In this document: piece after piece, positions 20,901 through 34,605 of the stretch
Layout: every line of letters starts with the position of its first letter
Numbering within the stretch: position 1 is the first letter of the stretch
From: Rhynchopus euleeides
Taxonomy: Eukaryota > Euglenozoa > Diplonemea > Diplonemida > Diplonemidae
Assembly: GCA_963210315.1 (NCBI GenBank)
Contig: OY723266.1
Coordinates: 1 to 64,000, forward strand
Direction: 5' to 3'
Length of the DNA: 64,000 nucleotides
Notes under the pieces: generated by a model
Told to the model about the DNA's origin: nothing
The model's input: the letters and a program-made list of their open reading frames with translations, nothing else
Database searches by the model: none
Position numbers and translations under genes: made by a program

Positions 20901-23900
20901 TTTCCAGATCTGCATGCAGGCAGCTCAAGGACGTTCCAGATCTGCATCCAGGCAAGCTCAAGGACTTTCCACGTCTGCATGCAGGCAGTTCAAGGACTTT
21001 CCAGATCTGCATGCAGGCAGTTCCAGGACTTTCCAGCTCTGCCTGCAGGCAGCTCAAGGACTTTCCAGATCTGCATGTAGGCAAGCTCAAGGACTTTCCA
21101 GATCTGCATGCAGGCAAGCTCAAGGACTTTCCAGATCTGCATGCAGGCAGTTCCAGGACTTTCCAGATCTGCATGCAGGCAAGCTCAAGGACTTTCCAGA
21201 TCTGCATGCAGGCAGTTCCAGGACTTTCCAGCTCTGCCTGCAGGCAGCTCAAGGACTTTCCAGATCTGCATGCAGGCAAGCTCAAGGACTTTCCAGATCT
21301 GCATGCAGGCAGTTCCAGGACTTTCCAGATCTGCATGCAGGCAAGCTCAAGGACTTTCCAGATCTGCATGCAGGCAGTTCCAGGACTTTCCAGATCTGCA
21401 TGCAGGCAAGCTCAAGGACTTTCCAGATCTGCCTGCAGGCAGCTCAAGGACTTTCCAGATCTGCATGCAGGCAAGCTCAAGGACTTTCCAGATCTGCATG
21501 CAGGCAAGCTCAAGGACTTTCCAGATCTGCATGCAGGCAGTTCCAGGACTTCCCAGATCTGCATGCAGGCAGTTCAAGGACTTTCCAGATTTGCAAGCAG
21601 GCAGCTCAAGGACTTTCCAGATCTGCATGTAGGCATAGGCAAGCTCAAGGACTTTCCAGATCTGCCTGCAGGCAGCTCAAGGACTTTCCAGATCTGCATG
21701 CAGGCAAGCTTAAGGACTTTCCAGATCTGCATGCAGGCAGTTCCAGGACTTTCCAGCTCTGCCTGCAGGCAGCTCAAGGACTTTCCAGATCTGCCTGCAG
21801 GCAGCTCAAGGACTTTCCAGATCTGCATGCAGGCAGTTCAAGGACTTTCCAGATTTGCAAGCAGGCAGCTCAAGGACTTTCCAGATCTGTATGCAGGCAG
21901 TTCAAGGACTTTCCAGATCTGCATGCAGGCAGTTCCAGGACTTTCCAGATCTGCATGCAGGCAGCTCAAGGACCTTCCAGATCTGCATGCAGGCAAGCTC
22001 AAGGACTTTCCAGATCTGCATGCAGGCAAGCTCAAGGACTTTCCAGATCTGCATGCAGGCAGTTCCAGGACTTTCCAGCTCTGCCTGCAGGCAGCTCAAG
22101 GACTTTCCAGATCTGCCTGCAGGCAGCTCAAGGACCTTCCAGATCTGCATGCAGGCAAGCTCAAGGACGTTCCAGATCTGCATGCAGGCAAGCTCAAGGA
22201 CTTTCCAGATCTGCATGCAGGCAGTTCCAGGACTTTCCAGCTCTGCCTGCAGGCAGCTCAAGGACATTCCAGATCTGCCTGCAGGCAGCTCAAGGACCTT
22301 CCAGATCTGCATGCAGGCAAGCTCAAGGACTTTCCAGATCTGCATGCAGGCAAGCTCAAGGACTTTCCAGATCTGCATGCAGGCAGTTCCAGGACTTTCC
22401 AGCTCTGCCTGCAGGCAGCTCAAGGACTTTCCAGATCTGCCTGCAGGCAGCTCAAGGACCTTCCAGCTCTGCCTGCAGGCAGCTCAAGGACTTTCCAGAT
22501 CTGCATGTAGGCATAGGCAAGCTCAAGGACTTTCCAGATCTGCATGCAGGCAAGCTCAAGGACTTTCCAGATCTGCATGCAGGCAAGCTCAAGGACCTTC
22601 CAGCTCTGCCTGCAGGCAGCTCAAGGACTTTCCAGATCTGCATGCAGCCAAGCTCAAGGACTTTCCAGATCTGCATGCAGGCAGTTCCAGGACTTTCCAG
22701 ATCTGCATGCAGGCAAGCTCAAGGACTTTCCAGATCTGCATGCAGGCAGTTCCAGGACTTTCCAGATCTGCATGCAGGCAAGCTCAAGGACCTTCCAGAT
22801 CTGCCTGCAGGCAGCCCAAGGACTTACCAGATCTGCATGCAGGCAAGCTCAAGGACTTTCCAGATCTGCACGCAGGCAGTTCCAGGACTTTCCAGATCTG
22901 CATGCTGGCAAGCTCAAGGACTTTCCAGATCTGCATGCAGGCAGTTCCAGGACTTTCCAGATCTGCATGCAGGCAAGCTCAAGGACTTTCCAGATCTGCA
23001 TGCAGGCAGTTCCAGGACTTTCCAGATCTGCCTGCAGGCAGCTCAAGGACTTTCCAGATCTGCATGCAGGCAAGCTCAAGGACTTTCCAGATCTGCATGC
23101 AGGCAAGCTCAAGGACTTTCCAGATCTGCATGCAGGCAAGCTCAAGGACTTTCCAGATCTGCATGCAGGCAGTTCCAGGACTTTCCAGATCTGCATGCAG
23201 GCAGCTCAAGGACGTTCCAGATCTGCATCCAGGCAAGCTCAAGGACTTTCCAGATCTGCATGCAGGCAGTTCCAGGACTTTCCAGCTCTGCCTGCAGGCA
23301 GCTCAAGGACTTTCCAGATCTGCCTGCAGGCAGCTCAAGGACTTTCCAGATCTGCATGCAGGCAGTTCAAGGACTTTCCAGATTTGCAAGCAGGCAGCTC
23401 AAGGACTTTCCAGATCTGTATGCAGGCAGTTCAAGGACTTTCCAGATCTGCATGCAGGCAGTTCCAGGACTTTCCAGATCTGCATGCAGGCACCTAAAGG
23501 ACTTTCCAGATCTGCCTGCAGGCAGCTCAAGGACCTTCCAGATCTGCATGCAGGCAAGCTCAAGGACTTTCCAGATCTGCATGCAGGCAAGCTCAAGGAC
23601 TTTCCAGATCTGCATGCAGGCAGTTCCAGGACTTTCCAGCTCTGCCTGCAGGCAGCTCAAGGACTTTCCAGATCTGCCTGCAGGTAGCTCAAGGACCTTC
23701 CAGCTCTGCCTGCAGGCAGCTCAAGGACTTTCCAGATCTGCATGTAGGCATAGGCAAGCTCAAGGACTTTCCAGATCTGCATGCAGGCAAGCTCAAGGAC
23801 TTTCCAGATCTGCATGCAGGCAAGCTCAAGGACCTTCCAGCTCTGCCTGCAGGCAGCTCAAGGACTTTCCAGATCTGCATGCAGGCAAGCTCAAGGACTT

Positions 23901-26900
23901 TCCAGATCTGCATGCAGGCAGTTCCAGGACTTTCCAGATCTGCATGCAGGCAAGCTCAAGGACTTTCCAGATCTGCATGCAGGCAGTTCCAGGACTTTCC
24001 AGCTCTGCCTGCAGGCAGCTCAAGGACTTTCCAGATCTGCATGCAGGCAAGCTCAAGGACTTTCCAGATCTGCATGCAGGCAGTTCCAGGACTTTCCAGA
24101 TCTGCATGCAGGCAAGCTCAAGGACTTTCCAGATCTGCATGCAGGCAGTTCCAGGACTTTCCAGATCTGCATGCAGGCAAGCTCAAGGACTTTCCAGATC
24201 TGCCTGCAGGCAGCTCAAGGACTTTCCAGATCTGCATGCAGGCAAGCTCAAGGACTTTCCAGATCTGCATGCAGGCAAGCTCAAGGACTTTCCAGATCTG
24301 CATGCAGGCAGTTCCAGGACTTCCCAGATCTGCATGCAGGCAGTTCAAGGACTTTCCAGATTTGCAAGCAGGCAGCTCAAGGACTTTCCAGATCTGCATG
24401 TAGGCATAGGCAAGCTCAAGGACTTTCCAGATCTGCCTGCAGGCAGCTCAAGGACTTTCCAGATCTGCATGCAGGCAAGCTTAAGGACTTTCCAGATCTG
24501 CATGCAGGCAGTTCCAGGACTTTCCAGCTCTGCCTGCAGGCAGCTCAAGGACTTTCCAGATCTGCCTGCAGGCAGCTCAAGGACTTTCCAGATCTGCATG
24601 CAGGCAGTTCAAGGACTTTCCAGATTTGCAAGCAGGCAGCTCAAGGACTTTCCAGATCTGTATGCAGGCAGTTCAAGGACTTTCCAGATCTGCATGCAGG
24701 CAGTTCCAGGACTTTCCAGATCTGCATGCAGGCAGCTCAAGGACCTTCCAGATCTGCATGCAGGCAAGCTCAAGGACTTTCCAGATCTGCATGCAGGCAA
24801 GCTCAAGGACTTTCCAGATCTGCATGCAGGCAGTTCCAGGACTTTCCAGCTCTGCCTGCAGGCAGCTCAAGGACTTTCCAGATCTGCCTGCAGGCAGCTC
24901 AAGGACCTTCCAGATCTGCATGCAGGCAAGCTCAAGGACGTTCCAGATCTGCATGCAGGCAAGCTCAAGGACTTTCCAGATCTGCATGCAGGCAGTTCCA
25001 GGACTTTCCAGCTCTGCCTGCAGGCAGCTCAAGGACATTCCAGATCTGCCTGCAGGCAGCTCAAGGACCTTCCAGATCTGCATGCAGGCAAGCTCAAGGA
25101 CTTTCCAGATCTGCATGCAGGCAAGCTCAAGGACTTTCCAGATCTGCATGCAGGCAGTTCCAGGACTTTCCAGCTCTGCCTGCAGGCAGCTCAAGGACTT
25201 TCCAGATCTGCCTGCAGGCAGCTCAAGGACCTTCCAGCTCTGCCTGCAGGCAGCTCAAGGACTTTCCAGATCTGCATGTAGGCATAGGCAAGCTCAAGGA
25301 CTTTCCAGATCTGCATGCAGGCAAGCTCAAGGACTTTCCAGATCTGCATGCAGGCAAGCTCAAGGACCTTCCAGCTCTGCCTGCAGGCAGCTCAAGGACT
25401 TTCCAGATCTGCATGCAGCCAAGCTCAAGGACTTTCCAGATCTGCATGCAGGCAGTTCCAGGACTTTCCAGATCTGCATGCAGGCAAGCTCAAGGACTTT
25501 CCAGATCTGCATGCAGGCAGTTCCAGGACTTTCCAGATCTGCATGCAGGCAAGCTCAAGGACCTTCCAGATCTGCCTGCAGGCAGCCCAAGGACTTACCA
25601 GATCTGCATGCAGGCAAGCTCAAGGACTTTCCAGATCTGCACGCAGGCAGTTCCAGGACTTTCCAGATCTGCATGCTGGCAAGCTCAAGGACTTTCCAGA
25701 TCTGCATGCAGGCAGTTCCAGGACTTTCCAGATCTGCATGCAGGCAAGCTCAAGGACTTTCCAGATCTGCATGCAGGCAGTTCCAGGACCTTCCAGATCT
25801 GCCTGCAGGCAGCTCAAGGACTTTCCAGATCTGCATGCAGGCAAGCTCAAGGACTTTCCAGATCTGCATGCAGGCAAGCTCAAGGACTTTCCAGATCTGC
25901 ATGCAGGCAAGCTCAAGGACTTTCCAGATCTGCATGCAGGCAAGCTCAAGGACTTTCCAGATCTGCCTGCAGGCAGCTCAAGGACTTTCCAGATCTGCAT
26001 GCAGGCAAGCTCAAGGACTTTCCAGATCTGCATGCAGGCAAGCTCAAGGACTTTCCAGATCTGCATGCAGGCAAGCTCAAGGACTTTCCAGATCTGCATG
26101 CAGGCAAGCTCAAGGACTTTCCAGATCTGCATCCAGGCAAGCTCAAGGACTTTCCAGATCTGCATGCAGGCAGTTCCAGGACTTTCCAGCTCTGCCTGCA
26201 GGCAGCTCAAGGACTTTCCAGATCTGCCTGCAGGCAGCTCAAGGACTTTCCAGATCTGCATGCAGGCAGTTCAAGGACTTTCCAGATTTGCAAGCAGGCA
26301 GCTCAAGGACTTTCCAGATCTGTATGCAGGCAGTTCAAGGACTTTCCAGATCTGCATGCAGGCAGTTCCAGGACTTTCCAGATCTGCATGCAGGCACCTA
26401 AAGGACTTTCCAGATCTGCCTGCAGGCAGCTCAAGGACCTTCCAGATCTGCATGCAGGCAAGCTCAAGGACTTTCCAGATCTGCATGCAGGCAAGCTCAA
26501 GGACTTTCCAGATCTGCATGCAGGCAGTTCCAGGACTTTCCAGCTCTGCCTGCAGGCAGCTCAAGGACTTTCCAGATCTGCCTGCAGGCAGCTCAAGGAC
26601 CTTCCAGCTCTGCCTGCAGGCAGCTCAAGGACTTTCCAGATCTGCATGTAGGCATAGGCAAGCTCAAGGACTTTCCAGATCTGCATGCAGGCAAGCTCAA
26701 GGACTTTCCAGATCTGCATGCAGGCAAGCTCAAGGACCTTCCAGCTCTGCCTGCAGGCAGCTCAAGGACTTTCCAGATCTGCATGCAGGCAAGCTCAAGG
26801 ACTTTCCAGATCTGCATGCAGGCAGTTCCAGGACTTTCCAGATCTGCATGCAGGCAAGCTCAAGGACTTTCCAGATCTGCATGCAGGCAGTTCCAGGACT

Positions 26901-29900
26901 TTCCAGATCTGCATGCAGGCAAGCTCAAGGACCTTCCAGATCTGCCTGCAGGCAGCCCAAGGACTTACCAGATCTGCATGCAGGCAAGCTCAAGGACTTT
27001 CCAGATCTGCACGCAGGCAGTTCCAGGACTTTCCAGATCTGCATGCTGGCAAGCTCAAGGACTTTCCAGATCTGCATGCAGGCAGTTCCAGGACTTTCCA
27101 GATCTGCATGCAGGCAAGCTCAAGGACTTTCCAGATCTGCATGCAGGCAAGCTCAAGGACTTTCCAGATCTGCATGCAGGCAGTTCCAGGACTTTCCAGA
27201 TCTGCATGCAGGCAGCTCAAGGACGTTCCAGATCTGCATCCAGGCAAGCTCAAGGACTTTCCAGATCTGCATGCAGGCAGTTCCAGGACTTTCCAGCTCT
27301 GCCTGCAGGCAGCTCAAGGACTTTCCAGATCTGCCTGCAGGCAGCTCAAGGACTTTCCAGATCTGCATGTCGGCATAGGCAAGCTCAAGGACTTTCCAGA
27401 TCTGCAGGCAGGCAAGCTCAAGGACTTTCCAGATCTGCATGCAGGCAGTTCCAGGACTTTCCAGATCTGCATGCAGGCAGCTCAAGGACGTTCCAGATCT
27501 GCATCCAGGCAAGCTCAAGGACTTTCCACGTCTGCATGCAGGCAGTTCAAGGACTTTCCAGATCTGCATGCAGGCAGTTCCAGGACTTTCCAGCTCTGCC
27601 TGCAGGCAGCTCAAGGACTTTCCAGATCTGCATGTAGGCAAGCTCAAGGACTTTCCAGATCTGCATGCAGGCAAGCTCAAGGACTTTCCAGATCTGCATG
27701 CAGGCAGTTCCAGGACTTTCCAGATCTGCATGCAGGCAAGCTCAAGGACTTTCCAGATCTGCATGCAGGCAGTTCCAGGACTTTCCAGCTCTGCCTGCAG
27801 GCAGCTCAAGGACTTTCCAGATCTGCATGCAGGCAAGCTCAAGGACTTTCCAGATCTGCATGCAGGCAGTTCCAGGACTTTCCAGATCTGCATGCAGGCA
27901 AGCTCAAGGACTTTCCAGATCTGCATGCAGGCAGTTCCAGGACTTTCCAGATCTGCATGCAGGCAAGCTCAAGGACTTTCCAGATCTGCCTGCAGGCAGC
28001 TCAAGGACTTTCCAGATCTGCATGCAGGCAAGCTCAAGGACTTTCCAGATCTGCATGCAGGCAAGCTCAAGGACTTTCCAGATCTGCATGCAGGCAGTTC
28101 CAGGACTTCCCAGATCTGCATGCAGGCAGTTCAAGGACTTTCCAGATTTGCAAGCAGGCAGCTCAAGGACTTTCCAGATCTGCATGTAGGCATAGGCAAG
28201 CTCAAGGACTTTCCAGATCTGCCTGCAGGCAGCTCAAGGACTTTCCAGATCTGCATGCAGGCAAGCTTAAGGACTTTCCAGATCTGCATGCAGGCAGTTC
28301 CAGGACTTTCCAGCTCTGCCTGCAGGCAGCTCAAGGACTTTCCAGATCTGCCTGCAGGCAGCTCAAGGACTTTCCAGATCTGCATGCAGGCAGCTCAAGG
28401 ACTTTCCAGATCTGCATGCAGGCAGTTCAAGGACTTTCCAGATTTGCAAGCAGGCAGCTCAAGGACTTTCCAGATCTGCCTGCAGGCAGCTCAAGGACTT
28501 TCCAGATCTGCATGCAGGCAGTTCAAGGACTTTCCAGATTTGCAAGCAGGCAGCTCAAGGACTTTCCAGATCTGTATGCAGGCAGTTCAAGGACTTTCCA
28601 GATCTGCATGCAGGCAGTTCCAGGACTTTCCAGATCTGCATGCAGGCAGCTCAAGGACCTTCCAGATCTGCATGCAGGCAAGCTCAAGGACTTTCCAGAT
28701 CTGCATGCAGGCAAGCTCAAGGACTTTCCAGATCTGCATGCAGGCAGTTCCAGGACTTTCCAGCTCTGCCTGCAGGCAGCTCAAGGACTTTCCAGATCTG
28801 CCTGCAGGCAGCTCAAGGACCTTCCAGATCTGCATGCAGGCAAGCTCAAGGACGTTCCAGATCTGCATGCAGGCAAGCTCAAGGACTTTCCAGATCTGCA
28901 TGCAGGCAGTTCCAGGACTTTCCAGCTCTGCCTGCAGGCAGCTCAAGGACTTTCCAGATCTGCCTGCAGGCAGCTCAAGGACCTTCCAGCTCTGCCTGCA
29001 GGCAGCTCAAGGACTTTCCAGATCTGCATGTAGGCATAGGCAAGCTCAAGGACTTTCCAGATCTGCATGCAGGCAAGCTCAAGGACTTTCCAGATCTGCA
29101 TGCAGGCAAGCTCAAGGACCTTCCAGCTCTGCCTGCAGGCAGCTCAAGGACTTTCCAGATCTGCATGCAGCCAAGCTCAAGGACTTTCCAGATCTGCATG
29201 CAGGCAGTTCCAGGACTTTCCAGATCTGCATGCAGGCAAGCTCAAGGACTTTCCAGATCTGCATGCAGGCAGTTCCAGGACTTTCCAGATCTGCATGCAG
29301 GCAAGCTCAAGGACCTTCCAGATCTGCCTGCAGGCAGCCCAAGGACTTACCAGATCTGCATGCAGGCAAGCTCAAGGACTTTCCAGATCTGCACGCAGGC
29401 AGTTCCAGGACTTTCCAGATCTGCATGCTGGCAAGCTCAAGGACTTTCCAGATCTGCATGCAGGCAGTTCCAGGACTTTCCAGATCTGCATGCAGGCAAG
29501 CTCAAGGACTTTCCAGATCTGCATGCAGGCAGTTCCAGGACTTTCCAGATCTGCCTGCAGGCAGCTCAAGGACTTTCCAGATCTGCATGCAGGCAAGCTC
29601 AAGGACTTTCCAGATCTGCATGCAGGCAAGCTCAAGGACTTTCCAGATCTGCATGCAGGCAAGCTCAAGGACTTTCCAGATCTGCATGCAGGCAGTTCCA
29701 GGACTTTCCAGATCTGCATGCAGGCAGCTCAAGGACGTTCCAGATCTGCATCCAGGCAAGCTCAAGGACTTTCCAGATCTGCATGCAGGCAGTTCCAGGA
29801 CTTTCCAGCTCTGCCTGCAGGCAGCTCAAGGACTTTCCAGATCTGCCTGCAGGCAGCTCAAGGACTTTCCAGATCTGCATGTCGGCATAGGCAAGCTCAA

Positions 29901-32900
29901 GGACTTTCCAGATCTGCAGGCAGGCAAGCTCAAGGACTTTCCAGATCTGCATGCAGGCAGTTCCAGGACTTTCCAGATCTGCATGCAGGCAGCTCAAGGA
30001 CGTTCCAGATCTGCATCCAGGCAAGCTCAAGGACTTTCCACGTCTGCATGCAGGCAGTTCAAGGACTTTCCAGATCTGCATGCAGGCAGTTCCAGGACTT
30101 TCCAGCTCTGCCTGCAGGCAGCTCAAGGACTTTCCAGATCTGCATGTAGGCAAGCTCAAGGACTTTCCAGATCTGCATGCAGGCAAGCTCAAGGACTTTC
30201 CAGATCTGCATGCAGGCAGTTCCAGGACTTTCCAGATCTGCATGCAGGCAAGCTCAAGGACTTTCCAGATCTGCATGCAGGCAGTTCCAGGACTTTCCAG
30301 CTCTGCCTGCAGGCAGCTCAAGGACTTTCCAGATCTGCATGTAGGCAAGCTCAAGGACTTTCCAGATCGGCATGCAGGCAAGCTCAAGGACTTTCCAGAT
30401 CTGCATGCAGGCAGTTCCAGGACTTTCCAGCTCTGCCTGCAGGCAGCTCAAGGACTTTCCAGATCTGCATGCAGGCAGTTCCAGGACTTTCCAGATCTGC
30501 ATGCAGGCAAGCTCAAGGACTTTCCAGATCTGCCTGCAGGCAGCTCAAGGACTTTCCAGATCTGCATGCAGGCAAGCTCAAGGACTTTCCAGATCTGCAT
30601 GCAGGCAAGCTCAAGGACTTTCCAGATCTGCATGCAGGCAAGCTCAAGGACTTTCCAGATCTGCATGCAGGCAGTTCCAGGACTTTCCAGATCTGCATGC
30701 AGGCAGCTCAAGGACGTTCCAGATCTGCATCCAGGCAAGCTCAAGGACTTTCCAGATCTGCATGCAGGCAGTTCCAGGACTTTCCAGCTCTGCCTGCAGG
30801 CAGCTCAAGGACTTTCCAGATCTGCCTGCAGGCAGCTCAAGGACTTTCCAGATCTGCATGTCGGCATAGGCAAGCTCAAGGACTTTCCAGATCTGCAGGC
30901 AGGCAAGCTCAAGGACTTTCCAGATCTGCATGCAGGCAGTTCCAGGACTTTCCAGATCTGCATGCAGGCAGCTCAAGGACGTTCCAGATCTGCATCCAGG
31001 CAAGCTCAAGGACTTTCCACGTCTGCATGCAGGCAGTTCAAGGACTTTCCAGATCTGCATGCAGGCAGTTCCAGGACTTTCCAGCTCTGCCTGCAGGCAG
31101 CTCAAGGACTTTCCAGATCTGCATGTAGGCAAGCTCAAGGACTTTCCAGATCTGCATGCAGGCAAGCTCAAGGACTTTCCAGATCTGCATGCAGGCAGTT
31201 CCAGGACTTTCCAGATCTGCATGCAGGCAAGCTCAAGGACTTTCCAGATCTGCATGCAGGCAGTTCCAGGACTTTCCAGCTCTGCCTGCAGGCAGCTCAA
31301 GGACTTTCCAGATCTGCATGTAGGCAAGCTCAAGGACTTTCCAGATCGGCATGCAGGCAAGCTCAAGGACTTTCCAGATCTGCATGCAGGCAGTTCCAGG
31401 ACTTTCCAGCTCTGCCTGCAGGCAGCTCAAGGACTTTCCAGATCTGCATGCAGGCAGTTCCAGGACTTTCCAGATCTGCATGCAGGCAAGCTCAAGGACT
31501 TTCCAGATCTGCCTGCAGGCAGCTCAAGGACTTTCCAGATCTGCATGCAGGCAAGCTCAAGGACTTTCCAGATCTGCATGCAGGCAGTTCCAGGACTTTC
31601 CAGATCTGCATGCAGGCAAGCTCAAGGACTTTCCAGATCTGCATGCAGGCAGTTCCAGGACTTTCCAGATCTGCATGCAGGCAAGCTCAAGGACTTTCCA
31701 GATCTGCATGCAGGCAGTTCCAGGACTTTCCAGATCTGCATGCAGGCAGCTCAAGGACGTTCCAGATCTGCATGCAGGCAGTTCCAGGACTTTCCAGATC
31801 TGCATGCAGGCAAGCTCAAGGACTTTCCAGATCTGCATGCAGGCAGTTCCAGGACTTTCCAGATCTGCATGCAGGCAAGCTCAAGGACTTTCCAGATCTG
31901 CCTGCAGGCAGCTCAAGGACTTTCCAGATCTGCATGCAGGCAAGCTCAAGGACTTTCCAGATCTGCATGCAGGCAGTTCCAGGACTTTCCAGATCTGCAT
32001 GCAGGCAAGCTCAAGGACTTTCCAGATCTGCATGCAGGCAGTTCCAGGACTTTCCAGCTCTGCCTGCAGGCAGCTCAAGGACTTTCCAGATCTGCCTGCA
32101 GGCAGCTCAAGGACTTTCCAGATCTGCATGCAGGCAGTTCCAGGACTTTCCAGATCTGCATGCAGGCAGCTCAAGGACGTTCCAGATCTGCATCCAGGCA
32201 AGCTCAAGGACTTTCCACGTCTGCATGCAGGCAGTTCAAGGACTTTCCAGATCTGCATGCAGGCAGTTCCAGGACTTTCCAGCTCTGCCTGCAGGCAGCT
32301 CAAGGACTTTCCAGATCTGCATGCAGGCAGTTCCAGGACTTTCCAGATCTGCATGCAGGCAGCTCAAGGACGTTCCAGATCTGCATCCAGGCAAGCTCAA
32401 GGACTTTCCACGTCTGCATGCAGGCAGTTCAAGGACTTTCCAGATCTGCATGCAGGCAGTTCCAGGACTTTCCAGCTCTGCCTGCAGGCAGCTCAAGGAC
32501 TTTCCAGATCTGCATGTAGGCAAGCTCAAGGACTTTCCAGATCTGCATGCAGGCAAGCTCAAGGACTTTCCAGATCTGCATGCAGGCAGTTCCAGGACTT
32601 TCCAGATCTGCATGCAGGCAAGCTCAAGGACTTTCCAGATCTGCATGCAGGCAGTTCCAGGACTTTCCAGCTCTGCCTGCAGGCAGCTCAAGGACTTTCC
32701 AGATCTGCATGTAGGCATCGGCAAGCTCAAGGACTTTCCAGATCGGCATGCAGGCAAGCTCAAGGACTTTCCAGATCTGCATGCAGGCAGTTCCAGGACT
32801 TTCCAGCTCTGCCTGCAGGCAGCTCAAGGACTTTCCAGATCTGCATGCAGGCAGTTCCAGGACTTTCCAGATCTGCATGCAGGCAAGCTCAAGGACTTTC

Positions 32901-33552
32901 CAGATCTGCCTGCAGGCAGCTCAAGGACTTTCCAGATCTGCATGCAGGCAAGCTCAAGGACTTTCCAGATCTGCATGCAGGCAGTTCCAGGACTTTCCAG
33001 ATCTGCATGCAGGCAAGCTCAAGGACTTTCCAGGTCTGCATGCAGGCAGTTCCAGGACTTTCCAGCTCTGCCTGCAGGCAGCTCAAGGACTTTCCAGATC
33101 TGCATGCAGGCAAGCTCAAGGACTTTCCAGATCGGCATGCAGGCAGTTCCAGGACTTTCCAGCTCTGCCTGCAGGCAGCTCAAGGACTTTCCAGATCTGC
33201 ATGCAGGCAGTTCCAGGACTTTCCAGATCTGCATGCAGGCAAGCTCAAGGACTTTCCAGGTCTGCATGCAGGCAGTTCCAGGACTTTCCAGCTCTGCCTG
33301 CAGGCAGCTCAAGGACTTTCCAGATCTGCATGCAGGCAGTTCCAGGACTTTCCAGATCTGCATGCAGGCAAGCTCAAGGACTTTCCAGATCTGCCTGCAG
33401 GCAGCTCAAGGACTTTCCAGATCTGCATGCAGGCAAGCTCAAGGACTTTCCAGATCTGCATGCAGGCAAGCTCAAGGACTTTCCAGATCTGCATGCAGGC
33501 AGTTCAAGGACTTTCCAGATCTGCATCAGGCAGCTCAAAGACTTTCCAGATC
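14979..33552. repeat. 18.6 kb minisatellite, 32/33/39-bp units with higher-order blocks
   Basis: The unit is GCATGCAGGCA, then AGCTCAAGG or GTTCCAGG, then ACTTTCCAGATCT. The main variants are 32 bp (GCAGTTCCAGG or GCAGCTCAAGG), 33 bp (GCAAGCTCAAGG) and 39 bp (GCATGTAGGCATAGG). Dividing length by unit gives roughly 560 copies. Whole blocks of variants recur at offsets of about 798 bp (15.0 and 15.8 kb), 1,987 bp (17.3 and 19.2 kb), 2,771 bp (21.6 and 24.3 kb), 979 bp (29.7 and 30.6 kb) and 6,557 bp (20.6 and 27.2 kb). Because the unit lacks stops, long open frames appear on both strands. These are not genes. Confidence 0.97.
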
Positions 33553-34330
33553 TTTTTTTTGGTACCCGGGGGCGAACCGGGGGACTGCTACTCTCCACCT
33601 CTGCTCTTGGGGTGTCTGCTGCTTGTCGAGATGACATGCAGGGCGGAAGCCAACGACACAGTTGCTGTTGGCCACGTGTGGCAGAGGCTAGAGGCTAGAG
33701 GGCCGTGTACTTGGCAAGTTCGAACAACAAGGGCCAGACCTCTTCTACAGTCTCTCCCCAAATGGCGACCGTTCGAAAAGTCCAGGGCCCAGAACGCGCA
33801 AAAAACAGGGTTGAAACAGTCCCTGTCGAGCGGTTTGCGGGACCGAGCGGGCCATCCCTCCAAACCACTCGAACTGGGGGAGGGAACTGCAGAGGAGGGG
33901 CGGAATCGAGGGGAATGGTGGAATCAGGGAGCGAATTTACAGGGGTCCGTGGTGCCGTGGCTCTCACACACGTTCTGCTGGTGCCACTCCGAGTTTGTGG
34001 CGAACTTTTTCGGACACCACCGACCCCCCCAAAGGGCAAGACTATTCACACTGTGCAAGACTCTATTAAGGGGGAGGGGCGGGGGGGGGGGACGATCAGA
34101 TTTGTTTGTTTAGGCGCCGTGGGACCGAATGGACTTTCCGGACCCACGGCTCGAAGGTCAAACTATACACACTGGAATCGATGATGATGCTTGGGGGCCT
34201 AGGCGCGAGGGGAACGGACGCGGGGGTCCCAACCACCCACCCTAGACGGACTATACACACGACTCTACCGAAGAGGGGAGGAGGGGGAAGGGGGGGGGAG
34301 GAGGTTGCATGTGCACCCTACGTGCACCGT

Positions 34331-34364
<34 letters not shown>

Positions 34365-34585
34365 TTGTGTGTTTTTTATTTATCTGCACCGTCCTCTCCC
34401 TGCATGAACGCTTCACCTCCGCCGACGGGGCCCCTGGCCCCCTACTCCGATCACCGCAGCCTGCCTCTCCTGCCCGCCGCCACGGTCCCTACGGTCGCCG
34501 CCACCCCTGCCGCCGCCTCTCCCGGCTGCCCACCTGTCGCGGCCCTGCCTCCCTCCACCCTGGCCGTCGCCCCTCCTGTCCCGGG
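33553..34585 (-). mobile_element. 5'-truncated LINE-A copy inserted in the minisatellite
   Basis: This copy begins with T8 (33553-33560) and the LINE-A 3' end (GGTACCCGGGGG...). It follows 4522-5478 almost base for base, then stops at CCTGTCCCGGG, keeping only the 3' UTR and the last part of the ORF (Arg-Gly tail). It is flanked by CTTTCCAGAT at 33543-33551 and at 34586-34595, a 10-bp target-site duplication. I noticed only two or three substitutions against LINE-A, so it is young. Truncation at the 5' end is the usual result of incomplete target-primed reverse transcription. Confidence 0.93.
34333..34385 (-). mobile_element. Tiny poly(A)-tailed retro-insertion inside the truncated LINE copy
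   Basis: A T30 run (34333-34362) is followed by about 23 bp (ATTTGTGTGTTTTTTATTTA...). The insert is flanked by GCACCGTCCT at 34324-34333 and again at 34386-34395, where LINE-A has it once (5279-5288). The insert reads on the minus strand as a very short 3' end plus a poly(A) tail. It is therefore a severely truncated retrotransposition event of unknown source with a 10-bp target duplication. A few bases nearby (GTGCAT repeated before CACCCTACG) also differ from LINE-A. Confidence 0.8.
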
Positions 34586-34595
34586 CTTTCCAGAT
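34586..34595 (+). repeat. Shared target-site duplication CTTTCCAGAT between the two LINE insertions
   Basis: This 10-bp piece of minisatellite is all that separates the truncated LINE-A copy from the LINE-B poly(A) tail. It is the right-hand duplication of the first insertion and the left-hand duplication of the second. The other copies lie at 33543-33551 and 43777-43786. Confidence 0.92.
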
Positions 34596-34605
34596 TTTTT
34601 TTTTT

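Noticed and set aside
14979-33552. Many long open frames on both strands (up to about 1,640 codons) encoding repeats such as GLSRSACRQ or KLKDFPDLHAG
   Set aside because: They arise because the 32/33/39-bp unit has no stop codon in most frames. The same DNA is open in several frames and on both strands, and frames begin at arbitrary internal ATGs, so these are not genes.
14979-33552. GGACTTTCC in every unit as a regulatory factor site
   Set aside because: It resembles an animal NF-kappaB-type site, but there is no reason to expect that factor in this organism. It is simply part of the satellite unit.
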